This document shows positions 34,536 to 45,812 of a DNA stretch of 64,000 nt, one piece after another. Source of the stretch: Edaphochlamys debaryana (Eukaryota > Chlorophyta > Chlorophyceae > Chlamydomonadales); contig JAEHOE010000009.1 in assembly GCA_016858145.1 (NCBI GenBank), positions 1-64,000 of the forward strand, given 5' to 3'. Both the position numbers and the translations under genes were made by a program. The notes beneath the pieces were generated by a model that saw only the letters and a program-made list of their open reading frames with translations, was not told the origin of the DNA and searched no databases. How positions within the stretch are numbered: the first letter of the stretch is position 1; each line of letters begins with the position of its first letter.

Positions 34536-35498
34536 GTTGTGTCCTGATGCGTGATGGTCCGTGGTGGCCGTCCATAGCGTACCGCTTCTGCACTGCTGTG
34601 CATTGTCGACGGCCTCTGTTTTTGGCAGCATGCGGCCCCCACCTCCATCCCTGGCGGCACTCAGTTCCCGGCTGTTGCCCGACCCCTTGACTCACACGCC
34701 CAGCCTCCTCCCCGCCCACTCGAGGGTACGCGCACAGGGGACTCCAGGAAGGCTCTCGGGCACGGCAGCTTCGGCACTCGGAGAAGGTTCTTGCGGGCTC
34801 ATAACTTCCCGCCGGCCGAGCGTGTAACATGGCTGGTTGGGTGCTTGGGTCCACGCAACTACGGTCCCTCTCTCGCCCCCGCAGCCCGCACGCCATGACC
34901 CGTGCGTCATGACTCATGAGACAGGCGCATGGCCATTAGGTCCCTCATCAGCTCAAATCCCCCGACAGCCCCAGCAGCAACAGGTTGCACGGGGACAACG
35001 GCGCCCTCTGCCACTCGCCACCACAGACACACAAACGCGCACCTCAGCCGCCACCCCACCCATTCGACGGTTAAAGCCCCTACACGGGCGGCTGCCTTCC
35101 TCCAGTCAGGGACCGACGCACTCCTCCGCCGTCCCTGGAGGCGGCACGTCTGGAACCGCTAACCACTGCTTATCCAGGTTGCGACTACCATGGGCATGCT
35201 TGGTGCATTCAGAGTCCGCGTTAAGAGGAGGCCAGCCACCCCAGCAGCCTGTACCCAACACCACTATCGACTTCGCCGTCGACTCAACACACACTGCCGT
35301 TTATCCTGCCACAAGACTGCGCGCATGCACATGCTGTTCCATTCCGATGGTAGCCTACGGGGTGGGCATCCGCCCATCCTACCATTGCCCAAGCGGAGCA
35401 GGCCCCAACTAGCACGATCACCATCAGCACGTGAAGCGCAAGCGGAGCCGCCATGGCCGGGAGTGACCCGAGGACAAGCCCTGGCCGGCCCAGCAGCT
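34536..35498. other. Intergenic; no gene seen
   Basis: Downstream of the TWD40-2-like gene. A minus-strand frame at 35284-35508 encodes a hydrophobic stretch but has no convincing splice connection. Confidence 0.3.
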
Positions 35499-35873
35499 CT
35501 AGCAGCACCCCCGCCCAGCTGGCTTAGCTGGCTGCGGGCTTCGCCAGGAGCAGCACTCCGAACCCGGGGTACCGTACAGGCCCGCAATGTGCGCAAACAC
35601 CATCAGAAGCGACGGGCCCTGCTCGTAGCTGCAGGCCAGCAGCGCCGTCACGTAGGACTCCGCCGCCAGCGCGCAGGGCCGCTCCGCAGCGCCTCGTGCA
35701 GCTGCAGCATTCCTAGGGTGACGAGTATTGAGGAGTAGTAAGGCGCTGTGAGCGGCGCTGACGGCACGCAGCCAGGAGTTGTGCGACATGTCTGGGAGCT
35801 CAACCTCCACGCGCGTACTCAGTTTGGATGTGTTCTTAGCTAATCTTACACATTTGGAGTATAGTGCGCCCAT
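35499..35873 (-). CDS. Small hypothetical ORF
   Basis: A 124-codon minus-strand frame from an ATG at 35873 has a coding-like run (CALAAESYVTALLACSYEQG). The first part is less convincing and no splice partner was identified. A neighbouring minus-strand frame (35284-35508) encodes a membrane-like segment in another frame. It could be one exon of a small membrane-protein gene, or chance. Function unknown. Confidence 0.25.
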   Translation of the reverse strand: MGALYSKCVRLAKNTSKLSTRVEVELPDMSHNSWLRAVSAAHSALLLLNTRHPRNAAAARGAAERPCALAAESYVTALLACSYEQGPSLLMVFAHIAGLYGTPGSECCSWRSPQPAKPAGRGCC

Positions 35874-36313
35874 AGTTACCACGGGGAATGGGTCGCATAG
35901 CATATCGGGTGGGGGCCTGCTGGCTCAGCCTTCAATCGGGGAGCTCATCTGCCTCTGCCCCCCTCAGCACTCGCCCACGCAGCACTTTACTCCAAACTCT
36001 CTGCCCAGGCTGTGGAAGGGGAAGGGGAGCACAGGCGGGGCTAGGTTTCTCCCACGCGGGGGTCGGCATCTATCTGGGGCTGCGATTGGGGAAGGGGAGC
36101 ACGGGCGCGGGTAACCTCCCCACGGCCGGGGGGAGAGATGGGGAGACGGGTTTTGCGGGGTGACAATCACTTCCACTTCCTGCCGAGAAGTCCATAGCAT
36201 CACCACAAACATTCACTTCGCACTCGGCGGGGTTGAAAGCTTCGATCCCTGGGAGCCCGCGTTAACGAACGAACACCTCGCGGCGGCCAAAACTCGCTCT
36301 TTATCGCGTCCAC

Positions 36314-38419
36314 ATGTCTGAAGGAAGAGCGTATTCCCAGACAACGCTTCAGGATGTCGTGCGGGTGCTCAGCCTCGATTCTCTCGACCTGATTTACCGC
36401 GAGCTCAAACAGCAGGGCTGCCTCGCTGCAGCGCGCCTGGCGTGCTCCTGGCTTCGTGCGCTTGTGGACGGGAGCGTGCGGGAGCTGGTGGTCCGGGAGC
36501 GGGCGCCGGTGCGGGCCCCGCCCTCGCTGGCCCGATGGCCCCGCTGCACCGCCATCGTGCTGGCGCCCCGGCCCCCGCCCTCCGATGACGAGGACGAAGA
36601 CGACCTGGAGGCTCACGAAACGGATGTGCTTCTTCACACGCCGTTCTTCGGGCAACCAGAGAGCGAGCGGCGCCGCATCACGTCTCTGCGCCTGCAGGCC
36701 GATCAGGGGGCGGCGTTGCGTGCGGGCCCTGCGGCGGCAACCCTAGCGTCCTACCTTCCCTGCCTTCGGAGCCTCGACCTCTCCAGCCTCCTGCCTGCCG
36801 ACGGCAGTCACCCGGCCTGTGTCGTGACGGCAGCGGACACGGCCCTCCTGCACATGGCGCTCGCGGGCCTCCCCGCCCTCGGGTCCGTCTCCCTCCCGTC
36901 TGTCATGCTGCTGCCGGGCATCGAGGCGATGGCGGGGCGGCTGCGGAGCCTGAGCGCGGGCAGCCCCCGCCGCCTGAGGTCGGGCCTCCCGCATTACTTT
37001 GAGGATCTCGTGCCAAGGGCCACCGATGGCATTAGTAAGCTCTCGCGGCTGGAGGCGTTGACGCTCTCTGCCGTTAACGGCAGCAAGCCTTCCGGCCCCG
37101 ATACCGGCCTGCGGGGGCTCCTCAAGAGGCTGGCGCCCTCGCTGCGAAGGCTGGAGCTAAATGACTGCTGGTTCACAGGCGGCGGCGCGTTCTTCACGCT
37201 TGCTGCTGGCTGGGAAGGCGGCGGCGGCCGGCTTGCGAGCTTGGATCTGGACTTCACATACGAGCCTCAGCCGTACGCCGCCGTACACCAGGCGCCTACT
37301 GTACTGGAGCAGCTGGTCCTCCCATGGCGCGCTCTGCGGACCGGCGTTCGCAGCATTTCCATCCGCAAGGCCACCTTTGGGGAGGCCTTGGCGGCGCCCC
37401 TGCTGCGGCTGTTGGCGCTGGCCGAGGAGGCCGAGGTCGGGACCCTGCAGCTTCCCGCAAGCGTGCACCAGCTCACGGCAGGGCACGAGCTCTGGGGCTA
37501 CGTCCGGGAGGTGGGCCTTGAGCTCCCCGGTTGCAGTCAGGGCGCACGCTTGTCACTGCCTCGTTGGGAGCAGCCCCCGGCCCCCGCCCAGCCGCCCTTC
37601 CAGCTGCCCACGCCTGCGGAGGTCTGGACCCTTGCCGTTCAGCACGCCCTGGCGGCGACCGATCTACCAGACTGGCTGGCGTCGCAGCAGGGCAGTGGCA
37701 GCCTGATGCTGCTGACCGGACCTCCGGCCGAGGCGGGGCTGGCGGCAGCGGGGCGCGGGGAGCTGGGGGAGTGGCTGGCGCAGTTGTGCGGCAAGGCCCG
37801 CACCGCGGTGCTGAAGAGGGCAGCGGGGGAGGCTCAGGCCGCGCCCCTGTCGGCCGCCAGCTGTGTGCTGGTCACGGCCAGGCCGTCCAAGCCGTCAGGG
37901 GCGGTGGCGCGGGCCGTGACACAGGCCGTGAAAAGGGCAGGCTCCAAGAACGGCGGCGCGGTCCGCCACCTGAACTGCACGCTGTTTGCCTGGGGTCTTC
38001 AGCAGGTGCGGTTGCTTGGGGAGGCAGGCTGCCTTGGCGGGAGCCCTGTTGCGGAGCCAAGGGGTACCTCACGAGCATCTAAAAAGGAGGCAGCTAGCTG
38101 GGCGTCATGTTGCCAGCTCTATCCTTTCCTGCTGCTACCCCCCTGCTACCGCATGCATGTTGCTCCGACCCATCCTTCTAGCGCTTGCCATGCCGACCCA
38201 TACACAACCACCCTCCCGCCACAGGTGCTGCAGCGGCTGTGGGCGGAGGCGGTGGCGGAAGGCTCGGTGCTCGTTCCCGGCAGTTTCTGGGCCGGCAGCT
38301 CAGTAGCGGCCGGGCAGGACCTGGGCGGGGCGCTGCTGCGCTGGGCGGTGTCGGTTCGGGCCGACGCCTGGTTCCTAACGATGCCGCTGGAGACCTGGCC
38401 GGGGGGCACCCGCTGCTAG
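36314..38419 (+). CDS. F-box-like/LRR-like protein, tandem copy 1
   Basis: Two exons, 36314-38005 and 38225-38419, give 628 aa. Residues about 10-50 (TLQDVVRVLSLDSLDLIYREL followed by KQQGCLAAARLACSWLRALVD) look like an F-box-type helical motif. A DDEDEDD acidic stretch follows, then leucine-rich segments of LRR character: CLRSLDLSSL, ALGSVSLPSVMLLPGIEAM, LSRLEALTLSAVNG, SLRRLELNDC and LASLDLDF. The C-terminal region (AEVWTLAVQHALAATDLPDWLA onward) is conserved in all copies. Intron 1 (GTGCGG...CCACAG, 219 bp) has no in-frame stop and a length divisible by three, so retention would give 701 aa. F-box plus LRR would suggest a substrate receptor of an SCF ubiquitin ligase, but the F-box match is by eye only. 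Copy 2 follows 3434 bp downstream, ATG to ATG. Confidence 0.6.
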   Translation: MSEGRAYSQTTLQDVVRVLSLDSLDLIYRELKQQGCLAAARLACSWLRALVDGSVRELVVRERAPVRAPPSLARWPRCTAIVLAPRPPPSDDEDEDDLEAHETDVLLHTPFFGQPESERRRITSLRLQADQGAALRAGPAAATLASYLPCLRSLDLSSLLPADGSHPACVVTAADTALLHMALAGLPALGSVSLPSVMLLPGIEAMAGRLRSLSAGSPRRLRSGLPHYFEDLVPRATDGISKLSRLEALTLSAVNGSKPSGPDTGLRGLLKRLAPSLRRLELNDCWFTGGGAFFTLAAGWEGGGGRLASLDLDFTYEPQPYAAVHQAPTVLEQLVLPWRALRTGVRSISIRKATFGEALAAPLLRLLALAEEAEVGTLQLPASVHQLTAGHELWGYVREVGLELPGCSQGARLSLPRWEQPPAPAQPPFQLPTPAEVWTLAVQHALAATDLPDWLASQQGSGSLMLLTGPPAEAGLAAAGRGELGEWLAQLCGKARTAVLKRAAGEAQAAPLSAASCVLVTARPSKPSGAVARAVTQAVKRAGSKNGGAVRHLNCTLFAWGLQQVRLLGEAGCLGGSPVAEPRGTSRASKKEAASWASCCQLYPFLLLPPCYRMHVAPTHPSSACHADPYTTTLPPQVLQRLWAEAVAEGSVLVPGSFWAGSSVAAGQDLGGALLRWAVSVRADAWFLTMPLETWPGGTRC

Positions 38420-39463
38420 GGAGGCGCGGGGGGCGGCCCTCGGTGCTAAGGCGCGGGGGCTCTCGGCACCGAGGCCCGCCGTGTGGATGGAGGTCCGCCG
38501 TGGGGCGTACAGGCCTTCCGTACGTGCGGCGCCCGCCCTCGGGTTCTTTTGCGGACCTGGCGGAAGGTGCACAAGGGGTCACTGCGATTCTGTGCCGCCC
38601 GCTCAGGGCTGTGGCCGCTGCTGTTTCCGGCCCAGTCGTGTGCCGTACTTGTTGGGGCTCAGCCTCGGTCACCGCCTGCAGACCCTGAGGGCGGCTGCCG
38701 ACTAGCTAGGGGCGGAGGGGTGCGCGCGGATGTGGACTGGTGATGCCGTGGGTGCGTGGACGGCGAGGGGCTGGGTGGGCTGAAGCGCGGTGGGCTTGGG
38801 CGGGCTTAGGGCGGGCGTGGGGCTGAGGGCAAGTCTGCGATGACACATGTGAGGGGAGACTTGAGTGGTTTTGGTGATCCCGCGCGCCACGACGGCTACA
38901 CACCTGTCAAGGGACTATGCTTGTCTGGGTCAGTCTGGGTGGAGGGTCCGGCTAGCTCGCCTGGCCCCAAAAGCCATGCTGGACCAACCGAGTGCGTGTG
39001 GGGAGTCGAGCTTACCCTTCGTGAGGCTGGGGGTCTCTCGGCGCAGGCCGGCCCCCGGGGCGAGTGGAGAGTAAGAGAAATGACACGCGTTTGCTGGATG
39101 CCGTCGGGCCCCAAGGCCGTACGGCGGAGTCTGTATGTCCGTGGGTGCCCGATGTGCAAGAAGATACCGGTAGGCTGTTGCTCTTGACACTCCTTGCGTC
39201 GGACGGTCGAGGCCCTACGTACCTGCCACGGGGCCCTACGTACCTGCCACAGTGGCCCGTGGGCGCTGGAGGCCGCCTGGAGCGCAAGGCTCGCCCAGGG
39301 CCGTGGAGAGCGCGAATTCCAAGGTAGCTGTGGGTGCGGCGCCTGCCTTGGCGCCAGTGTAAAGACTCGCGGGCACCGGGTTCTGCTGTCGACCCAGCTG
39401 CTGCTTGGGAGCTGAACCCTGGGAGCGAGCGACCCCAAACCAACACAGTGGATTGCAGCACAT

Positions 39464-39468
39464 TGTAA
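39464..39468 (+). terminator. TGTAA polyadenylation signal for tandem copy 1
   Basis: TGTAA in the context ACATTGTAACAGTACAA, about 1.05 kb after the copy 1 stop. At the matching place after copy 2 the motif reads TGAAA (43032-43036). Confidence 0.4.
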
Positions 39469-39747
39469 CAGTACAAAGGCCCCAGACAGCATTTGCGGCT
39501 ACGACCGGGGAAGGGAGCACGGGCAGGGGTAGTCTTCTCCCACGCGGAGGTCGGGGGGAGCGATGGGGAGGTATGTTCGCTCCGGGTTTTGCGGGGTGGC
39601 AATCACTTCAACCTCTAGCTGAGAAGTCCCACTTGATACCCGAACACTCACTTGGCGCTTGGCGGGTTGGAGGCTTCAATCCACGAAAGCCCGCGTAAAC
39701 AAGCGAACACCTCGCGGCGGCCAAAACTCTCTCTATATCGCGTCCAC

Positions 39748-41943
39748 ATGTCTGAAGGAAGAGCGTATTCCCAGACAACGCTTCAGGATGTCGTGCGGGT
39801 GCTCAGCCTCGATTCTCTCGACCTGATTTACCGCGAGCTCAAACAGCAGGGCTGCCTCGCTGCAGCGCGCCTGGCGTGCTCCTGGCTTCGTGCGCTTGTG
39901 GACGGGAGCGTGCGGGAGCTGGTGGTTCGGGAGCGGGCGCCGGTGCGGGCCCCGCCCTCGCTGGCCCGATGGCCCCGCTGCACGGCCATCATGCTGGCGC
40001 CCCGGCCCCCGCCCTCCGATGACGAGGACGAAGACGACCTGGAGGCTCACGAAACGGATGTGCTTCTTCACACGCCTTTCTTGGGGCAGCCGGAGAGCGC
40101 ACGTCGGCGCATCACGTCTCTGCGCCTGCAGGCCGATCAGGGGGCGGCGTTGCGTGCGGGCCCTGCGGCGGCAACCCTAGCGTCCTACCTTCCCTGCCTT
40201 CGGAGCCTCGACCTCTCCAGCCTCCTGCCTGCCGACGGCAGTCACCCGGCCTGTGTCGTGACGGCAGCGGACACGGCCCTCCTGCACATGGCGCTCGCGG
40301 GCCTCCCCGCCCTCGGGTCCGTCTCCCTCCCGTCTGTCATGCTGCTGCCGGGCATCGAGGCGATGGCGGGGCGGCTGCGGAGCCTGAGCGCGGGCAGCCC
40401 CCGCCGCCTGAGGTCGGGCCTCCCGCATTACTTTGAGGATTTCCGCCTCGGGGCGGCTGAGGGCGTGAGCAAGCTCTCGCGGCTGGAGGTATTGACGCTC
40501 TCTGCCGTTGACGGCCACCCATCCACCGGCGGCCCCGACAACAGCCTGCTCGGCCTGCTCAACAGCCTGCCGCCCTTACTACAACGACTGGAGCTGAAGG
40601 ACTGTCGGTTCAGGGTCAGCGACTGGTACTACTTCACGCTTGCTGCTGGCTGGGAAGGCGGCGGCGGTCGGCTTGCGAGCCTGGATCTGGACTTCACACA
40701 GCTGCGTAATCCATGGCTGTCCGCCGAAAGCCAAGCGCCTGCGTTACTGGAGCAGCTGGTCCTCCCCTGGCGCGCCCTGCAGCGTGGCGTTCGCAGCCTT
40801 TCTATCCGCAAGGTCGCCTTTGAGGATGCCTTGCCGGCGCCCCTCCTGCGGCTGTTCGCGCTGGCCGACGAGGCGGAGGTTGGGACCCTGCAGGTGCCAG
40901 ACATTGTTTTCTTGCTTCAGCTCCCGACCCGATGCGAGCTCTGGGGCCGCGTTCGGGAGGTGAGCCTCCTGCTCCCCGGTTGCAGCCAGGGCGCACGCTT
41001 GTCGCTGCCTCGACAGGCGCAGCCCCCAGGCCCCGCCCAGCCGCCTTTCCAGCTGCCAACGCCTGAGGAGGTGTGGGCCCTGGCCGTTCAGCACGCCCTG
41101 GCGGCAACCAACCTGCCAGACTGGCTGGCGTCGCAGCAAGGCAGTGGCGAATTACTGATGTTGACCGGACCGCCGGCCGAGGCGGGGCTGGCGGCGGCGG
41201 GGCGCGGGGAGCTGGGGGAGTGGCTGGCGGAGCTGTGCCGTGAGTTCCGCACAGCGCTGTCGGAGAGGGAAGCGGGGGAGGCTCAGGCCGCGCCCCTGCC
41301 GGCCGCCAGCTGTGTGCTGGTCTCCAGCAGTCGCCAGACGCCAGCGGCTGTGGCGCGGGCCGTGACAGAGGCCGTGGAAAGGGCAGGCTCCACGGTGGGC
41401 GGCGCCGTTCGCCGCCTCAGCAGCACGCTGTTTCCCTGGGGTCTGCAGCAGGTGTGGTATGGGAAGCTGCGGGAGGCCTGAGCCGTAGCTGAACGTCTGT
41501 ATGTCGTGAATCATATGATGGTTGGGTGGGGTCTTCGGGCATCAGCAGGCGTGTGTTGCCTGCCTGGGTGCATGCGCTTGGCGGCGGGCAAAGGCTTGCG
41601 TGGCGGAAGTAAGGAGTCGCAGCCTCACGTCTGGAAGCCAGGGGGCATTCAAGTGTTGCCTTTTGCTCCCGCCTGCATGTGTGGGTGACACACCCTAGCC
41701 CTCCCTTGCATCACTGCCCTTCACACCCCCACCCTTCCGCCGCCACAGGAGCTGCAGCGGCAGTCGGCGGAGGCGGCGGCGGCAGGCTCGGTGCTCGTTC
41801 CCGGCGGCTTGTGGGCCGGCAGCTCTGTAGCGGCCGGGCCGGACCTGGTAGGGGCGCTGCTGCGCTGGGCCGTGTCGGTGAGGGGCCACGCCTGGTTCCT
41901 GATAAGACCGCTGGAGTCCTGGCCGGGGGGCACCCGCTGCTGA
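39748..41943 (+). CDS. F-box-like/LRR-like protein, tandem copy 2
   Basis: Two exons, 39748-41451 and 41749-41943, give 632 aa. The first ~240 residues are almost identical to copy 1, including the F-box-like N-terminus and acidic DDEDEDD stretch. After HYFED the sequence switches abruptly to a version closer to copy 3 (SAVDGHPSTGGPD, and QLRNPWLSAESQAPALLEQL). The 297-bp intron (GTGTGG...CCACAG) contains stops, unlike those of copies 1 and 3, so here splicing is obligatory for the C-terminal exon. Exon 2 starts ELQRQSAEAAAAG rather than VLQRLWAEAVA. The upstream ~230 bp, including the GCGTCCACATG start context, also match copy 1, so the promoter was duplicated with the gene. The downstream flank is interrupted by a retrotransposon remnant. 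Confidence 0.6.
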
Positions 41944-43659
41944 GGCGTGTGTGTGTGTGGGGGGGGGGGGGGGGTTCTCGCCGCTAAGGCGCGGGGGCTA
42001 TCGGTGCGGAGGCCCGCCGAGTGGAGGGCCGCTGAGTGGAGGGCCGCCGTGGGGTGTGTGCATGCCCCATACGGGCGGCCCCCGTGGTGTTGTGTGTCGA
42101 CGACCCCGGGGGGAGACGTCGAGGATGTCCCGCTGCGACTCTTCGACTCCCGCTCTGGGCTGTGGGTCGCTGCTGTTTCCGGCCCAGTCGTGTGCGGTAC
42201 TTGTTGAGGCGCAGGCTTGGTCACCGCCTGCAGACCCTGCTGAGGGAGGCTGCCAACTAGCTACCGTAGGGACGGAGGGGACGGAGGGGGGGGATGTGGA
42301 CTGGTGATGCAGCGCATGCGTTGACGGCGAGGGGCTGGGTGGCTGCTGAAGCGGCGTGGGCTTGGGGCGGGCTTCGGGCTCAGAGGCTGAGGGCAAGTCT
42401 GCTTCTACTGACGACACATGCCATTTGAGGGGAGACTTGAGTGGTTTACGTGACCCCGCGCGCCGCGACGGCTACACACCTGCCTGCAACTTGCATTCAA
42501 GGGACTATGCTTGTCTTGGTGGAGGGTCCGGCTAGCGTGGCTCGCCCCAAAAGCTATACTGGACCAACCGAGTGTGGGGAGTCGAGCTTACCCTTTGTGA
42601 GGCCGGGGGTCTCGGCGTGGGCCGGGGCCCGGGGAGTGGAGAGGTAGATAGAGGAATGACACGCGTTCGGTGGATGTATGCCGTCGGCCCCCAAGGCCGT
42701 ACGGTGGAGTCTGTATGTCCCTGATGGATGCCCAAAGTGCAAGAAGATACCCGTAGGCTGCTGCTCTTGACACTCCTCGCGTCGGGGCGCTGTGTACCTG
42801 CCACAGCGGCGCGTGGGCGCTTGAGGCCGCCTGGAGCGCAAGGCTCGCCCAGGGCCGAGGAGAGCACGGGTTGCCAGCGAGCTGCGGTGGAGCGGCCCCT
42901 GCCTTGGCGCCAGTGTAAAAACGCACAGGCACCAGGTTCTGCTGTCGACCCAAGCTGCTGTTTTGGGGGCTGAACCTGGCTTAACCCTGGGAGCGAGCGA
43001 CCCAAAACCAACACTGTCGAGTGCAGCACACTGAAACAGTACAACTCAGCCCCTACGCCCCCTATCTAGCGCACCAGACATGGCAACCCCCACCCCACAA
43101 ACAGGGGGGGGGGCAGGGGGGGGGCACCGCGGGGGTTGCTGCCGACAAATGCTCCGCGGGACCGACACGCTACAGCCGACCCACTGCGACTTGTCGCGAT
43201 CGCATCGGTGATGCTCAGTGTTATTGAAGCGACCACAGTCGCAGCCCGGAAGCGCTGTGCGCGAAAATTCTCACCATGTAACACGCGAACCGCGAAGCAT
43301 ATCTGTAACAGCGTAGCGCGATAGAGCCATTAATCGCGAGAACAGGCGTTCCTAAACCGCGGCCGAACATCAGTCGCTCTCGCTGGTGCGGGGTTGTCGC
43401 GACCCCGCAATCGCTGGAAGGTGTAGATCAGCCATCCATGTAATGGCTGAGGTCGGTGGCCGGCTGCAAGAGGCCCGCACGGCGGAGAGCGGTCGGAGTT
43501 CGCGAGGGCGACCAGGCGCGCTTCCTCCAGGGCGCGCCTCCGCCCGAGAAAATGAGATCAGCTATACAGGGCATATTCAGCTATTGCGCGCACTCATCGG
43601 CAGGGCGAGAGAGGCCCGCAAACCCCCGAATTTCTGAGAGTACATTTTTTCACAGCATC

Positions 43660-45248
43660 CCTAGATATGGAGCTCCTGTCTACGCCGTCCTGCAGCGAGT
43701 GGCTTCGTCATATGCGCTTAGTAAAGTTCTGTATCATCTTGAGTTTTCCCGTCTGCCGTCAGCCTCAGCGCTGTCGACCCTCAGCAGTCGTGTGGCGGCG
43801 CTGGTTGACCGGGGCCTGGCTCCGGACGCTGACGCCGATACGCGACGCGCACGCCTGCCTGGCTTGCCGTCGGACTGCCTCGTGCTCCCGCCTGTGGTCG
43901 GAGGCTTCGGCCTCCTGCCGCTGCGTGAGCACGTGCAGGCCCGGCGTGCTTGCCTGGCCTCACGCTTCATCCAAGGCGCGCTGGGCTTCTTGCCAAGTGT
44001 GCCCACCTGGGCGGCGGTGGCGATGGCACAGCTGCGCCGTCTCCATCCGGCCGCCCACCCCCTCGCCCTCCTCACCGCCGTCGCGGGCGGGTGCCTCCTC
44101 GGACGCCCCCTCCCCCGCGACCGCCCCGCCCTCAAACGTCTTGTCTCCGCCTTCAATGCTCTTCCGCCGCCGGCTGTGCTTGCATGGGGCTGTGGGGCAA
44201 CCCCGCGCTTGACGCTGGCGGCGAACCCCTACACGTGGCCTTCCCTGCCCTCGTCGACGTGCCCTCGCTCCGCTGCGTAGGCATGGCGGTTGCGACGGTG
44301 GATGCCTTCCGTCGCTTCAACCGTGAGTGGGAGCGGCGGCCTGGTGGGCGCCCGTCGCCTCGCTGGGCTCGCCGCTGCCTACCCCTGTATCGCTCTGACG
44401 TCGTGCGTGGTGCCCTCGGCGTCTCGCATTGGCTCACACTGCCGTCCGAGCTCCACTGCGGAGTTAGGGCCGCTAGCCTCTTTGCTGCACTACTACAACG
44501 CCTCCCCCCTTCATGGGTGGAGGCTGCTCGTGCCGCACGTCTGGCGCCTGGTGGGCCGGCAGCGGCCCCGCCGCTGCTGGCCGCCTGTCGCATCATCGCC
44601 CCTGCTGTGGGCTGGACACTGCCGCCGGGTGCTCCCTGCCCTGCCTGCCGCGTGACCCAGCTCACGGTGCGGGCCGCTACTCAGCTCCAACTCTCCGCCT
44701 CAGCAGAATCGCTGGAGCGGCGCCATCGGGCCTTCGTTGCAGAGGCCCTGTCTCTCCCCGCCGCACCGCCCGAGCCGATGTCAGGGTTCGCCGCAACACT
44801 GCGGCGGCTTTGGGCGCTGCGGTGGGAGCCGGAACACAAAGAACCGCTCTGGCGTCTGGCTCTTAATGGGTTTGCGGGGTTTGGGATGCATGCAGCTGAT
44901 ATTGCTCGGGGTGTAGCCCCTGCGGTGTGCCCGTGTGGTGTGCAGATGGATGAAGGGGATCGGGCGCACCACTTCTGGTCTTACTGTGTCGCGGGTGCCC
45001 TTCGTGAGGCCCTTGAAGAAGAACTGTACGGATGGACCCCTAGCTATGCCCTTGGCAAGCAGCATTTGTGGCTCGTGACTCCCCCTGAGGGAGTCTCTGG
45101 TGTGACTTGGGATGTGGTTTGCTTGGCTGCGGTAGCCGCTCTGGAGCGGGGACGTCAGTGGCTTTATGCTGCACGCCCAGAGTCGGGTGCCCCGCTTGGG
45201 CACGCCACCCTTTCTCGACTTGGTGTGCAAGCAGTGTTGCTATCTTAG
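43660..45248 (+). pseudogene. 5'-truncated retrotransposon ORF2 C-terminal region with a frameshift
   Basis: The frame encodes what normally follows the reverse-transcriptase catalytic core in algal LINE-like elements: SYALSKVLYHLEFSRLPS, then PPVVGGFGLLPLREHVQARR, and near the C-terminus a zinc-binding-type pattern (CPCG ... D..HHFWSYC) like the zf-RVT region. The catalytic YADD region and any endonuclease are absent, consistent with 5' truncation at insertion. A frameshift falls between about 44180 and 44210, where one frame stops being coding-like and another takes over until the stop at 45246-45248. It cannot make a working protein. Confidence 0.7.
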
Positions 45249-45812
45249 TGCGGAAGTGCGGGGGAGTGAGGCCATCCCGCACTTTCGGTGACGGAAAGAG
45301 CCTCATGTGCGGAAGCTCCCGCACTTTTGTAGCAAAATTTGGTTGCGAGTGCGGCCCGCGCCGGCACATTTTTGAGCCTTCTGGCGGCTCAGGTGCGGGG
45401 GCCCCTCAACCCCTGGGGGGCCCACCGAACGGGCGCGGCCAGCCGGGCAGGCAGTCCCCTTCCCACCCCCACCGTCCAGCCCGCATCACATGCACTTGCA
45501 GCATACACTACGGGGTTGCTGCTGGAATTCAAGACCCCCAGTTGCCCGCCTACATCAGCTCATGCACTAGGGCGAGAGCCAGGCAGACTCATCCGCTTGA
45601 AACAGGCCTCCAGAACGCCGCGCCCTCCGCTACACTCCACCGCACTCTCCCGCACTTCTGGGCGGCAAGCGCTTGCCAAGTGCGGTCGCACGTTTTGGGC
45701 CGCCAAGGGCCACGAAGTGCGGCCCGCTTTCGCACTCTTGGGCTTGGACCCGAGGTCCGAGTGCGGGACCTCCCGCACTTCGGCCCAGGGAAGATAGCAA
45801 CGCTGTGTGCAA
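45225..45812. repeat. Imperfect inverted repeat with recurrent AGTGCGG/CCGCACT motifs in the element's 3' region
   Basis: The last codons and stop of the retrotransposon frame (45225-45262) recur inverted at 45771-45812; the shared core is AG.GTTGCTATCTT, then GAAGTGCGGG. Between the arms AGTGCGG or its complement occurs about a dozen times, for example at 45247, 45255, 45277, 45680 and 45760. Confidence 0.7.

Noticed and set aside
35284..35508. Minus-strand frame with a hydrophobic membrane-like segment
   Set aside because: Its frame does not connect to the adjacent ORF by any convincing splice pair.
36314..38419. Copy 1 as a single-exon 701-aa gene
   Set aside because: Consensus GT and AG sites flank the extra segment at the same place as in copies 2 and 3, and in copy 2 the segment has stops, so a two-exon gene is preferred. 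Retention is kept as a hypothesis.
43046..43650. A separate gene at the left side of the retrotransposon insertion
   Set aside because: Frames are short and broken and no homology is recognisable; kept as part of the insertion.
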